64,000 nucleotides of DNA from Dasyornis broadbenti (Eukaryota; Chordata; Aves; Passeriformes; Dasyornithidae): contig VZRN01000216.1 of the NCBI GenBank assembly GCA_013397935.1, positions 1,457,955 through 1,521,954 of the forward strand, read 5' to 3'. A model generated the notes under the pieces. It had not been told where the DNA came from. It searched no databases and was given only the letters and a program-made list of their open reading frames with translations. The position numbers and the translations under genes are program-made. Below, in pieces: positions 25,701-38,720 of the stretch (positions within the stretch are counted from its first letter, which is position 1; every line of letters starts with the position of its first letter).

Positions 25701-28217
25701 TCCATAAGGAGAAGCGTTTTTTTAGCTTCAGGACCACAGAAGTTGTAGCCAGGTCACCCGAGGTGTAGGACAGGCTCTGGATGGAGGGGGGTCCAAGCAG
25801 AGGGGAAAAAATGAGAGCTGGAAAGATGCCTGATGCAGGCCAAGAAGAGATCCCACAGGCTAGAGTTTGGCCCCAGCCCTCAGCTGTGTCCGTGGGTGGA
25901 ACTGGGTGTGGAGACAGCCTGGGGCAGCGTGATGGAGATGTACTGCAGGGCATGCAGAGGCTTGCAGCCTGGGCCTGACCCAGCACTGAGCTCCTCAGGC
26001 CAGGGGTGGATGCTGGGAAGCCTTTCTCTGCTCCAAGCGGCCACAGCAGTCCCAGGAGTGGACCTGTGTGTCCACACAGCATCCCAAAGTGTTGGCACAG
26101 AGTACCCTCCACACCTGCCCTGTGCTCAGTTGCCCACACTGGACAAAGAGGGCTCTGGGAGAGATGGAATTGGACACCATCGACCAATCCCAACATCAAA
26201 CCTCCCTCTTCAAGGCTAAGATGTTTTTCATTTTCTCTCCCAACCCTGTTTCACTCTCATTTCCTCCCTCTCAGCTGTGTCAGACCTCAATAGCCAGTCC
26301 ATGCAGTGCAGGCTCCGTATAAGAAATTCCCACTGCAATATCAAACTCACAAGAAATGGGAGTTCCCTGATTCTCCCCAGCCCTGGAGTCAGCGCACAGG
26401 GTAGCCCAGAGTGCTGCTGTGCATCCCTCCAGGGCTCTGAACACAACATGAAGGAGCCCTGCATTGCCCCTCCAACACATTCCCCCTCAGCACCCCACCA
26501 GTGCAGCTTCTAGACCCCACCTGTGCATGGAAATCTTTCTCGCCTCATTCACATCAGTGAAGAAGCAGAGGTATGAACGGATCCCTAAAGGATTTCTGCT
26601 GCACCCAAACTGAACATTGTTCATTTCTCCTCCAGGGCCAGTGACAGATAAATCCCCTCTGGTCCTCACAGGGCTCCTGCACCAGCTTCAGTAAGGAGAT
26701 TTGAGGGAGGGGAGGCTTTCACAGTTCTTTTCAAGACCAAGCACAACCATCACCTGGGAACTGAGAGTGTATCCCCGTGATGCACAGAGCACGGAGCTTT
26801 TCTGTTGCACAACACACACAGATATTGAGCAAACCCCAGGCACGAGCACGCACGTGGGGCTTTCAGCAAACTGCCCTCGGATGGCATCCACCCCAACAGG
26901 CACTGCTGACACCCTGGGCACATGAATTTGGGGTTGGCTCACCCTCCCTGCAAGGGGAGCCCCCTCCCCTCCCTTGTAAGCCCAGTACGGCACGGCTCCC
27001 ACACAAAAGGTGCGTGCTGGCCCAGGACCACCAGGGCACAGCTCCTGCCTCCAGCCCTCACCGCCAGCCAGAGGCATCCAGCTGAGTGATCCAAAGCAAG
27101 TACAAGCAAGGCCGCCTGCTGGGAACCCGTTCTGACTCAGGCCGTGTCAAATTTTGCCTGCTAGCTGTTCTCTCGAAAACAACCCAGGTCTCTCTCCCTC
27201 TCCAGTGAAGAGATTTCCTGAGCTGGATATTACGTGGTGATAGAAGATAAGATCTTCACAATCCTGATAGAAGTCCCAAAGCAAGAGTTGGTTTCTCTCA
27301 TTCACACAGAGAGAGACAAACTCAAATACTCAAAAACACAGACGAACCAAGCTGATGACAAAGAAATCCCCTTCCTCCACCCACCCTGACCCCACGGGCA
27401 GTGGCTGTGCTGCTTTGTGACTCAGAGCACTCAGACATCAGACACAGCAGGTCCCACATCAAGAACAGCTAAAGAAATACCTTCACCCTAGGTTGCCCAC
27501 GGAAGAGTCTCAGACATCCAAGTCCAGGGAAATATAAATAATTCAATAATTGACTGGCACCACAATAAGGGCAGGTCCTTAGACTGACTAAGTGCCTAAT
27601 TTCCTTAATTTTTTCACAAGCTCCATTTCCTGCTCTCCTTCATGGGGTATCTCTGAGCTCACCAGGTACTCCAGGAGCAAGAAGACCACCCCTGGCTCTG
27701 GGCTGGGTAACTGATCCCAACAGATCAGACAGTTCCCGAGAGGAAGAATACATTCCATGCCTGGCTTTTTAGCCAGGCTGTGGAGGCCCAGGGATGCAAA
27801 GCTCATGCTTTGGAGGGAAGCTGCAGTTGTGTAAGACAACCCCAGTTTGCTGGAGATACACAGTCTGGACGCGCTCACAGCCAGGTGTTACATTTCCAAA
27901 AGAGCTTTACCGGCAGCAGTTACTTTTGTGCTTGCACACTTGAGGAATGACACTGAGGTGTTTGGATGGTTCTTTTCGTTAGTGGATTGTTGTTTCATTG
28001 TTTTGTTTTGTTTCCAATCCTAACCCAAACAGTCGCACTGGTAAAACTTTCCAAGCCACACGAGCTCACACAGGAAATCTATAACCAGCTAGCAAATGGT
28101 GAGCCACAAGTCCTTTCCACCCCCAGAGGAGGGACTTAGCACACATGGCCCACAGAGTGTGAAATTCTGCTGGATTTTCTGCAGAACCTTGCGGTGTGGA
28201 GTGACCCATGGCACTGA

Positions 28218-28665
28218 GAGGTCACCGGGATCCCTCTGAGTGAGCCCGTGTTGTGGAGAGCAGGGCTGGGGATGCCTCAGCTTTGCTTTGTTTGCCCCCG
28301 CCTGGAAACAGCTTTAGGAGGGTCTGAGGTGGGGCAGGAATTCAATAAATTCCTGGTTGTGTGGCTAAAATGCCATTGGGGCAGGAATTCAATAAATTCC
28401 TGGTTGTGTGGCTAAAATGCCATTGGGGCAGGAATTCAATAAATTCCTGGTTGTGCNGAGGTCACCGGGATCCCTCTGAGTGAGCCCGTGTTGTGGAGAG
28501 CAGGGCTGGGGATGCCTCAGCTTTGCTTTGTTTGCCCCCGCCTGGAAACAGCTTTAGGAGGGTCTGAGGTGGGGCAGGAATTCAATAAATTCCTGGTTGT
28601 GTGGCTAAAATGCCATTGGGGCAGGAATTCAATAAATTCCTGGTTGTGCAGCTAAAATGCCATCG
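28218..28665. repeat. Duplicated block with internal 47-bp tandem repeats, split by a single N
   Basis: Bases 28218-28408 recur without difference at 28458-28648, an offset of 240, with one N at 28457 just before the second copy. Inside each block a 47-bp unit (starting GGGGCAGGAATTCAATAAAT) is tandem: three copies at 28331-28456 and two at 28571-28664. The last copy of the first block breaks off at ...GGTTGTGC, which is exactly where the last copy of the second block continues with AG. This looks like two overlapping contig ends joined without merging. Confidence 0.9.
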
Positions 28666-30599
28666 GTACAAAGCTCAAGCTGCGGTTACAGATGGTGAGC
28701 TGGGTGCTCTGTAAAGTCTTGCCCTGCGGTTGGGGAATCACAATGAATTTCCAAAGCTCCCCTGAAACTGCCTATCCACACAGTGTCCAGAATGTGAGCC
28801 AGTCAGAACATCTTCAACAATATATTTCTTGCTTGGTCTTTCTTTTTTTTCCTCCCTCCAATCAAAATATGTTGTTCTGCTTGCAGCCTGGTGATTTGCA
28901 GAGACTTAGAGCCTCCACTGAAGTTTTAGGGGGGATGTTTGCAAAAGTGTCCAGGGTGATTTCCCAGATCGGGTTGAGGAAGCGAGTTCGTAATAATCCC
29001 CCCCCCTAATAAATAACAACTTCCACCTCGCAGTAGCTGTCCCAACACGATCTGGTGCCGTGAAAAAACCCTCTGCAGTTTCTGTTCCTGTGTGGAACAA
29101 AACAAATGCCAAAAACACAAAAGAACTTGTGAAACAGAATTATCAACTCCAACCTGCTCCAATCGGCTCATAGCTGCTTCACGCTGGATTAGTTAACACA
29201 GAGAGAAAAAAAAACCTTTTCCTAATGACACTCATCAAACTCGATGTTTATATTAACAGCCTCTGCAAAGACTTTGACTGCCTGCTCTTTTCCCCGACAC
29301 TTTTAATAGCAGATTGCTATTGCAGCACACTGTGCAGTGGTTTATTCCCTTCCCAGTGGCTGCAGAAGGGAGGAGGAATGAGATCCCACCTCAAAAACCG
29401 AGTGGCCTTTATAGCAGGAAGGAAATGCATGTATCTGTGTGGAGATAGCAAAACAAGCAAATATTTCCTTCAGCATTCCTCTCCCTCGCCACAGCACACA
29501 CCCATTGCCTGGAGCTACAGGAGGCTAAAGCATGTGGGAGCCTTTTGGTAAAGGATTAGCAACACATTAGGGCACCCGAGGTGTGCAGGGTGGCAAGGAA
29601 GACCTGAATTAGAGCAGAATGATGGATTAGAGTCACTGGGATGAGCTTTGTCGCTCCAAAGCTGCCCAGCTGCCCCAGCAAAGGGGCTCCAACTCAGCAG
29701 TTGCCTCATTCTTACACCATTATCCCTGTAGGATTAGTCCCTGGTTTTTCCCCTCTCTCTCCAGAATATATGCCAACCAAGAGCGGCCTGTATTCCATCT
29801 CAGTGCTCCAGTGAATGCAGTCTGGGCGGCTTCTGGATCACCCTTTGCAAGAAGACCCTTACAGTCTGTCCTCGGCTGTGTAAGAAGCGTCTGAACCATG
29901 AGAGCACAGAGGTTACAGTGAATACAGGGGAGCAGTGTCTGCCCTCCCCAGGTATCACCCTCCCTGTTCAGAAACTGCGAGTGAATTCAGCTCTCCAACA
30001 AAGGATCCGCCTTTGGTTTTTACTGGTGGGTGTGCAAGCAGGATTTGTCTCTCAGGGAGGAGAAGCACACGGACTGAGGATGTGCCCATAAAGAGTGGGT
30101 ACCTGCTTGGAGCAGAAAACTAATTACAGTCTAGGAGATGGGGAATGGAGCCTAGAGAAGGAACAAACCCAGTGGCATTTCAACTGCAGCCAGCAGCAGC
30201 TCACCAAACACACCCCGTTCGTCTCCTTGCACGCCGAGGCTGCAGCCACCAGAGGTCAATGTGACCACGTCAACCTCACCCAGCAGCACAGACTTCCTTT
30301 GAAACTGGGACGTCAAACAGAAAGATGAAGTAGTGTTTTCCACCTCCTAGCACATAACTCTGGGGCAGATTTGCATGTAAAGCAACATTCAAAGCATTAA
30401 TCCCAATACGACCTCAGCATTATCCTGGGGAAAAAAAGACTTTGAGAATGGCAGTGTCCCCAGTTAGCATCCTGCAAACCAGCTGAATTGAGACTCTTTC
30501 TTGCCTGTGGACCCCACAAGTGCTCCTGACACCCAGGGCATGTCTTATCCTGCTGGTCTCAGTGTCACTCAGGAGTTCCCACCAATCCCAGCCTTGGTT

Positions 30600-30653
30600 G
30601 CTTTAAACTGAGAGAGAGCGGGAATGGCTTTAAACTGACAGAGAGCAGGTTTA
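30600..30653. repeat. 27-bp tandem repeat, two copies
   Basis: The unit beginning GCTTTAAACTGA occurs at 30600 and again at 30627 with a few mismatches. It lies directly before the CR1 fragment, so part of it may belong to the insertion junction. Confidence 0.6.
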
Positions 30654-30872
30654 GATTAGATATAGGAAGAAATTCTTAACTGTGAGGACTGGAGCAGGTT
30701 GCCCAGAAAAACAGTGGCTGCCCCATCCCTGGGAGTGTTCCAGGACAGGCTGGATGAGCCTCTCAGCAACCTGGTCTGGTGGAAGGTGTCCCTGCCCATG
30801 GCAAGGGGGTTGGAACTGGATGAACTTTAAGGCCCCTTCCAATCCAATTTTATTAATCTATGATTTTATGGC
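30648..30872 (+). mobile_element. CR1 LINE 3'-end fragment
   Basis: The plus strand reads AGGAAGAAATTCTTAACTGT, then GGTTGCCCAGA, GGCTGCCCCATCCCTGGGAG, GTGTTCCAGGACAGGCTGGA, and CCCCTTCCAATCCAATTTTA, ending with TCTATGATTTTATG, related to the terminal octamer repeat of CR1. It is a 5'-truncated copy in sense orientation. Confidence 0.88.
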
Positions 30873-33800
30873 CTACATTTCTCCTGGCTGTTCTTATCCT
30901 ACAGCTGACTGGAGATGCTGCTGCACTGAGCCAGGCCTGGGCCCACTTGTGGGACTGCAAAGAGGCCCTAACTCCCCTCTGCCCCTGTTAACGCTGCCTG
31001 GTGGGGTGTCCTCCAGGGCAATCCCCTCAACCCGCACTCAGCATGGACCACAAACCAAAGCTGAGGCGTGACAAATTCGCTGCAGATGTGACCTGAGCCA
31101 GAGCAGCACGCTGCCAGAGGTGAAGACAAGAGCATGGCACCTTGGACCTCATTTCCTCCTCCACATACCACACTGGCCACAGCAGCTGCCCTGCAGGATG
31201 TGACCCCAGATAACATGGGAGGCGTCCGGCCCTGCTGGCGGCTGGATGGGATCTGTGCTGGAGCCATCGTGGCTGAACGGGCACCCTCCCCTAAACTCTG
31301 CTCCATGCCTGGCGTTCCCAGAGATCCCCATTCCTCTGTCCCACAGCCAAAATACCCAGCTACCTCCTTGTCTCGGCCTGCGCAGCTCTTTGCCCTTTGG
31401 ACCATCCCACAGAGACAGCCATGGGAGGAACCAAAGCCTGGTGTGTAGCAGGAGCTGTCCCTCGCTTCCCAGGAAGCTAACCACACTCTCTGCCCTAGAC
31501 CAGAGCTTCACAAGGCCCCAGAATGCCACCCTAGCCCTCCCTGTAGCTGGATGCCCATTTCCCCTGCAAAGAAGTCCCACCCTGCCACATGGATGCAATC
31601 CCTGGGCTCAGAGTCACAGACAGTCGTTCGCTGGAGCCCGCCCAAGAGCAATGAGCTTTCCAAGCCCTTTCCCTTTCTTGGGGGTCTGGCAGTCACATAA
31701 ACAGGAAGAGCCTGGCCCTCTCCTTCCCCCTCGCAGGGCTCTGCCTCCCTCCCCTGCTCTGCAGTGTGATGCAAGCCCAGCTTTGGGCTGCTTGGCCCCC
31801 TCGGGAGGAGCTGCCGCCTGGCCCCTGACCTCCAGGCTCCGCATTTCCTGTGGCAGCCGAGCAGGGAGACGAGGCCCCTTCTTCCAGACGCTGGGGCTGG
31901 GCGTAAAAAGGGGCCTCTGTGGGCCGGCCTGCGGGGGAAAAGGAAAGGTCATGGCAGTGCTTTGCCTGCAGCAGCCCGAGGTCGGAGGAGGCAAAGATGC
32001 CAGCGGCCCCGGTGGAGGTGGGAGCATGGCTGGGACAGAGGCGTCCAGCCCAAATGACAGGGTGACGGCCACGCTCCCGCCCCAGCCCTCAGCCAGCTCT
32101 CCAAACCCTTCTTTATCTCCTGGTGTTTATTTTTAAAAGCTTTGTGGCCTTCTCTCCTAAAACCAAAGGCAGCCGCAGCAGGTCTGGGCTGCTGCCCAGC
32201 AGGGACCAGGGCCTGTGCCTGTAGGAGAAGGGTGAAGCTGCAGAGCCCAACACTGTTAACCCTCAGCAAGCTAAGCCCAGCTGCAGGAATAGGTGCCCAT
32301 CCTAAAATTAAAAAGCTGGACTGCTGCCTAAGGGGGTGTTACCCCTTTCCCCGAGGTCCCTCTGGGGAGGATTAAGCCGAGACAGGCATCCCCCAGCCCT
32401 GCACACATCTCCCATGGGTTATAAGAGGGAACAGGCCTCAGATCTGCAGCGGGAACCAGGAAGAAGAACAGAGCCTTGCTGAAGGCACTCGGTTTGAGGG
32501 GCAAATCCCTGTCCCTGGGGTCCCCATCCCTGCCTGGGCTCCGTGCAAGCCCTGCCTCATAAAGGCCCAGGATGCTGGCCAGATGTGATGCCCACTCTCC
32601 ACAGCCTGGCGAGAGGTGCCGGATGCCTGGGCAGAGCAGGGAGGAGGGATGGCATCCCGGATGGAAACCTCTGGAATGCCTCTGCACTGATCCCCACTCT
32701 GCCCTGGAATGTGCCGGCCAGCAGCATGTGGGAAAGTGGAGGCAGCAGAGACCTTGGATGTGTCAGCTCCCCGGCTGAGTAAACAAGAGGAGCCCTGGCA
32801 GGCATTCAGCCCTGAGTATCCAAGACCTTGAAAAAGAGGGGCTGGAAACAGGGAGGTTCTTCTGTCCCTTTCTTGCTCAACCTTTGCAAAATATGTCCTA
32901 ACCTCAGGTGCTGACAGCACCTCCTTGTATCCCTAGCAAGTGTGGGGAGAGGCTCTCCCTGTGGAGTTTCCAGCACCGTGCTGTTAGATCTGACATCTGG
33001 GAGAGACCCTGCCTCAAGAGGAGGGTCTGGAGAAGAAAGAGGTGGGATAAAAGGATTTATCACCCCCCACCATGCACGCATATCCATGCCCCTTGGCAGT
33101 CTCCCAGGGAGCACCGAGCATGGAGAGACCTTCCCCCAGCAGTGCTGGCACTGCCTGGGGGAGGACGGTGACAGCAGGGACAGAGGCACAGCACAGCTCC
33201 CAGGTAAACACCTGCCCAGCCCAGCTGGGCACATTCCCACTGGGAGAAGGGGGACCACGCTCCAGCCACACTCCAGCTTTCACAGGCTCAAGAGAGGCTG
33301 CAATTCCTCAGAGCTGTTTGGAAATGTGTCCACACCGCTCTCCAGGCCACCAGCATTGCTTCCCTTGCCTCCTCCATAAAGTGCACCAACTGTGGGTCAG
33401 CCACTCATCCATTCTCCCCCCAGGCACAGGAACCTAGGGAAGAGGGGTGGACTGGGGAAGGTCCCCTTGCATCCATCCCCTCATCTCCTGAGGGCTGAGC
33501 TCTCGTGGCAGTGGCGCTGGGAGCTTGTGCCTTCTGGCCACCATCCCATGTCCCCTATCGCTCCTCGGCAGGCGCAGACTCCCGGAGAATGAGCCATTGT
33601 TCCCCAGCCCTGCAGCCTCTTCCTGTCCCTGTAGGGCTGTGAGACAAACAAAAGCAGAGCCAGACGCCATGGGGAGGAGGCTGGATCTGCTCCACTCCTC
33701 CTGATCCCGCAGCAACCCCACAGGCAGGCAGACGGATGCCCGCCTTGGGGGAATGGGCAGGGACACCCCTATTTTTAGCTGCCTCTGCGTCCCCTTCCTT

Positions 33801-35956
33801 CCGTGGGCCAAAAATACATGGGCTGGATGGACAGGCAAAATCATTAGGATAAAAGAGTTGTCCAGGCCTCCTGTCCAACCACACCCCTGGCTTTCACCTC
33901 TTCCCTTTGAGCAGAAAGGGTTCCCCAAGCGTGGTCTCCACTCCCGACATGGATGATTTAACTCTTCATCCCCATTCTCTATATCCCCATATCCTCTCTC
34001 TGTACATTGTACCCTTCCTCATCCCCATGTCTCGCTCCCCCTCTGCTCTGTGGATGCATCTCCCATTCCTTGATGGTTCCCTCTGCCGTGCCACACCAGC
34101 CCTGGGAACCTGCTCCCTTCCCTTGCAATCCCCCAGCTCCTCCTTTCCCCAAAACACCTTTCTGCACCTCCTCATGCAATCCACTTCCAAAAGGCTCTTT
34201 CCTCCCAAACGTTTTCCCGCTCCTCACCCCCGTCCCCTCCTTCCCTACTGCATCCCTCCTACCCACACCATCTCCCCCTTTCTCTCTCCACCCAAACAAC
34301 CTCCATCCCTCCAGCCTGCACAGGCTTTAAACTCCTGTCGATGTTCTCCATCTCCTTGTCCTGCCAAGGGAATATATCTGAGGGAAGAGACTCCCAGATG
34401 CCCCTGCACACAGAGAGCTGCTTCTCCAAGCACGAAATTGAGATCTAAGCCCTCCCCTGCCTCCCTCCTGCACTGTCTTTTATAAGGTCTGTGAAAAAGA
34501 ACTGGAGAATCAAGTGTGGGGTTGTTCTGGGGAGATGGAGTCTACATATATAAATATGGATCTTTATATTTACATCTCCTTTCCTAGTGCACGGAATCAC
34601 AGAAGCATTTCCAGGCCACAGGCAGCTGTTCCTGGATTACTTCTGGTTTATGCAACATCCTCCCTCCCCCCCCAGCTATGTCCCAAACCCCCATTCCCTC
34701 TCTTGTGCGCCCATGGAAAACTCAGAGGGAGAGCACAGATCAGGGTCTGTCCTGGGGTCTGTCCCTCCATCCTCTCACCCTCAACACCCCACAAGAGCCC
34801 TAGAGCACCCCACATCCCTGGCCAGCACACAGCATACCAGGAGGAAGCTGGGGAGTGTGGAGGGAGGAAGACAGATGAAAATATTTGGGATAGGAGGGGA
34901 TGAGCAGAGGGAGAGAGGCAGCATGCCAACAAGCCTGGGAACTCATCCGTGCCTCCTCCTGGGCTTTGGCAAACCCCGAGGCTCTGAGTTCCCAGCCCTG
35001 CTCCCAGGGGAAGAGCACACACTCCCCCCTTTGCAAATCCCACAAGCAGGACGTGGTCAGCCCCGTTCCTTCGGCCTCCTGCTGCTCCAGGCGAGGGAAG
35101 CTGGAGGAATTGGTGGGGGAAATTAGAAATGGGTGTTTGCAGAGGTTGATCCACCCCACTTGGAGCATGAGTGAGTCTGACCCAATGCTGCTGCCTGCCT
35201 GGTGGTGCCCACCACAACACCCCCCCCGCCCCACTGTTCAGGATTCTGGGAACCACCCCAATCCCTTTTCCTGCTTATCTCAAAGGCAACAGGCACAGTG
35301 TGGGGGACTCACAGCAACCCAAAACTGGGTTGAGCCTGGCCTGGCTGTGGGGTGCAGCCAGAGGAGAAATCATCCCAGTGGAGAAACTACAGGGCATGAG
35401 GGGCCCAGTGCCTACAAAGCATCAGAGCAGGGATGCTCTTGGCAAGACGCTGGGTGCTTACACCAATCCCTTGCCCCAGGCTGTCACCTCCTGGCTTGCT
35501 CACCCTAAAACCAGCTTTGCCTTCAGCTCATCCCCAGGGCAGCGAGACATGGGCTGGAGGCAGCACCGAGGGCCCTGGGCTGGGAGCAGGGAGGAGGGAG
35601 CTGACAGCTCCAGGGTGAGGGGGAGCTGGGTGAAGCCATGCCAGGATGTGTGGTGTGGCAAGGGAGCTCTCTCAGCCCCATCACGGCAGGGCTCTGTCCC
35701 CACCCCACCGCTGGCAGTGATCCCCATACCCATATGGTGTGCACCCTCACGCCCCAGAGGGGAATGGAAACATCTGGAAGTCACCTGCAAACGAGCAGCA
35801 CTTTCAGTTAATGAGGAAACATGAGCCAGAGACCCTGGGCAGCAACAGGAGAGCTGCTTCTTGTGCACTGAGCCAGGCCCCCCCTTCCCACCGAGCCCCC
35901 CGCCTGCCCTCCTTCTTCAGGAAATTTCCAGTGCTGTTGTGCTCTTGGAGCTCCAT

Positions 35957-36117
35957 CCCTGGAAATTTCCCAGGGAAAGAGGGCAGGTGGGAAGGCAGCA
36001 AACAGAAACGGCAAGGAATATAAACCCAGGGGTGAGCACCCTATCCACGAGCGATGTCCTCATCACCTTCCCTTGGCACTGGAGAAAGGGAGTAGGGGGA
36101 TTTTTCTTTACTGGAGG
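35957..36117. repeat. Dispersed duplicate, copy A
   Basis: About 160 bp recurs at 37998-38161 with only scattered differences. Shared runs include AGAGGGCAGGTGGGAAGGCA, CCCAGGGGTGAGCACCCTAT and GGGGATTTTTCTTTACTGGA. The copies are in the same orientation, 2 kb apart, and start at a GGAAATT(T/C)CC motif. I recognise no repeat family in it. Confidence 0.88.
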
Positions 36118-37997
36118 TGAATCCTGTATCAGGCTCGTTCAGGCACTGGGTCTGCGAGCAGAAGGCACTGCAGAGTGAGATAAGGTGAAGGACTGAGCAC
36201 CAGGAAGTGCGGGACAGAGACCTCAGCCCTCCCACATCCCTCTCTCCCTCCCCATCACACTCCGACTCCCCTAAGACCTCAGCCCCATGCTGGAGGGATG
36301 AGAGCTGGGAAGATGAGGGGATGCAATTTGCACATCTTTGATGTTGTGGCAGTCAAAGCAAATCCTCATCTGGGAAAGCTGCTGGGCCACTTGTCTGCTC
36401 CACGATAAGCCCAGTGGCCGGTCTCTCTGTAATGGGGAGACTGGTACTGCAGCCTGGGGCTCAGGGTTGCTGATGGGATGAAAGGTTGGGGTGGCTGAAG
36501 GGAAATGAGGGAGCTGGGCTGGGAGGGGTCCAGGCATAAGCTCCTGCCCCAGGGCAGCCGTGGGTGGGACAGTGACTCTGCAGCACTGTCCAGCCTCACA
36601 GCCATCTCTCATTTATCAGCCAAGGTGGATAAAGAGGCTGAGCGGCAGGATTGTGTGGATTGACTTTCCAGGTTGTTGTATAGGAAAGAAAGGGGTTTTG
36701 GTGTAACCAAGCAGCCAGAGGCCAGGATGGGCACTGAAAGCCAGAGCTGGCACAAACCCTGACCCTGGACGTCTCCAAAGCACTTCAGTGCTAAATCCAG
36801 AAGTACAAAAGTCAGAGCTTGGCTGGCATGGCCGCAAGATCACAGCTTTGGGGAAGGGTGCTGAAGAGAAGGGATTTCCAGATGCTTTCCTGGAAATGAA
36901 GCCCATCCTGGCCCGGAGCACAGAGATGCTTGGAGCAGGAGTGAGGAGGAGGAGGAGGAGGCAGTGGAGAGCCGGCTGCCCTGCAAGAAGCGGAACGTGG
37001 CCCCTGTCCCATCTGGAAAAGATTTGTTCTGCATTCCCCAGCGGAGGCGGCTGCCGTCGCCCGGGCTCCGCTCCTGACGCAGCCTCTGCGGCCGGGCACG
37101 GGGATGGGGGCCTGGGGAGCCCCTCAGGCAGGGCGGGGGAAATGCCCTGCCAGGCCATGCAGAGGGAAGAGACCCAAAGGAAGGAGTTTTTCCTGCCTCT
37201 CCCACCAGCCCCATTAGGTTCCACTGAGCAGGAGCTAAGGGCAGGAATGCCTACCATCGCTCTGGAGGACGCACGCCGTGATTTCTGCTCCTTTCCTCAC
37301 TGATGGCAGAGCTCGTCCCCCAGCAGAGCCAAGTTGCCATCTTCCTCCAACACGCAGACCCACTTAAAGCACCACCAACGTGCACAGCCCCTACGATTTT
37401 AATTCCTAATGGAGAAAACTTCCACAGAAGGAGGAAACTCCAACTTCCATTTCACAGACAACAGGACCAAGCCCTACTACTCCTGCTTAGCAAAGCTCTG
37501 AGCAATAAGGTGCTCCTGCCCGGGCACCCCAGCGAGCGGCCAGGCTCCATTTTGACATCTCCTCTGCAGACATCTTGTCATCCCTTCAGCCAAGCCCTGC
37601 TTAACCCCAACAAGTCCTGTCTCGCCTTCACCAGCACAGACACCTCCCTTCTCCTCAGCAGGGCTCGGAATAGGTGCTTGTGCCTGGCCAGGTGGTCCCC
37701 AGCAGAGCCACTGAAGGCCACGAGGGTCACAAATAGCACTGGTGATGCCACAGCCACCAGCGGTTGCCCCTGCTTGGCACTGATAGGGTTTGTGCCCTGG
37801 GAGCATCAAGGGATGGCACAGGATGCCAGAGGGATGTGGTGTGCCTGTGTGGGCAGAAACTCTCCCTGGTGCCAGCAGAGAGCAGCCCCTTGCATTTCTT
37901 TCTCCCTGCCAGTCCCTCACCTGGTGTGACACTGCTGCTGCCATGACTCTTGTCCCGATGCCCTAACGCTTGTCCTGACCCTGTGACAAACACCAGC

Positions 37998-38161
37998 CCC
38001 TGGAAATTCCCCAGGGAAAGAGGGCAGGTGGGAAGGCAGCAAACAGAAATGGCAGGGAATATAAACCCAGGGGTGAGCACCCTATCCACGAGCTGGGATG
38101 CCCTCACCACCTTCCCTTGGCACTGGAGAAAGGGAGCAGGGGGATTTTTCTTTACTGGAGG
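37998..38161. repeat. Dispersed duplicate, copy B
   Basis: This is the partner of 35957-36117. It differs by single substitutions and by a few extra bases after the shared CCACGAGC. On the minus strand bases 38002-38011 read GGGAATTTCC, a textbook kB motif; copy A has the one-base-longer GGGAAATTTCC at the same place. Confidence 0.88.
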
Positions 38162-38399
38162 CTTGGTTCCCTGCAGTGACCCAGTGGCCTTCAGCGAGGC
38201 TGGCACCCTGCTAATGCCCAACCCACTGCCACCCACAGGTCCTTGCAGGACCACCCAGACCCCAGTCCTGACAGGCACTGGGGACTCCCCCCTATCCAGT
38301 ACGGGATGAGGTGATCCCCGAGGGGTCAAACACACACACACACAGCGTTCAAACCCCTTTCCTCTGCCCCACAGCCAGGCTCCTCTAACCAGGTTAGGC

Positions 38400-38720
38400 A
38401 GCATCCCGGCCCTCCCTTTCCCCCAAACCCATGGAAGCAGCACCCGGGAGCGGGAGGCAGCCAATGCCGGCAGACGGGAAATGGCACCGGGGAAGCGGGG
38501 AGGAGGAGGGGAGCGGGAGAGAAGTTCCTGAAGTTTTGTGTCCTGGATAGTTGGAATAAATCTCATTTTCTCTGGTCTCCTGGCCGAGCCGGGGATTGGC
38601 TTAGCGGTGCTGCAGCCCGCCCTCCTCCTTCCCACGTCCCCTCCCCGCCAGCTTCGCTCCCTCTCTCCCGTGGCATCAGGGCGTGAGCCTGGGAGAGCAG
38701 CCTGGGGGGGACAGCCGTGA
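38400..38720 (+). promoter_or_regulatory. GC-rich patch, candidate upstream promoter of CDC42EP1
   Basis: This stretch has raised CpG content, a CCAAT box (GCAGCCAATGCC, about 38458) and an inverted one (GGATTGGCTTAG, about 38592), with GGGGAGGAGGAGGGGAGCGG between. It precedes CDC42EP1 by 3.5 kb. Human CDC42EP1 has a non-coding first exon, so a 5' exon here is plausible, but no splice donor could be assigned with confidence. Confidence 0.25.

Noticed and set aside
24818..25705. Long minus-strand open frame across the N gap
   Set aside because: It runs through unknown bases and through CARD10 exon 1 into intron 1. Only the short ATGGCAG segment fits the CARD10 splice model.
31246..32136. 296-codon plus-strand open frame
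   Set aside because: It has the same GC-driven character, overlaps long frames on the opposite strand, and resembles no family.
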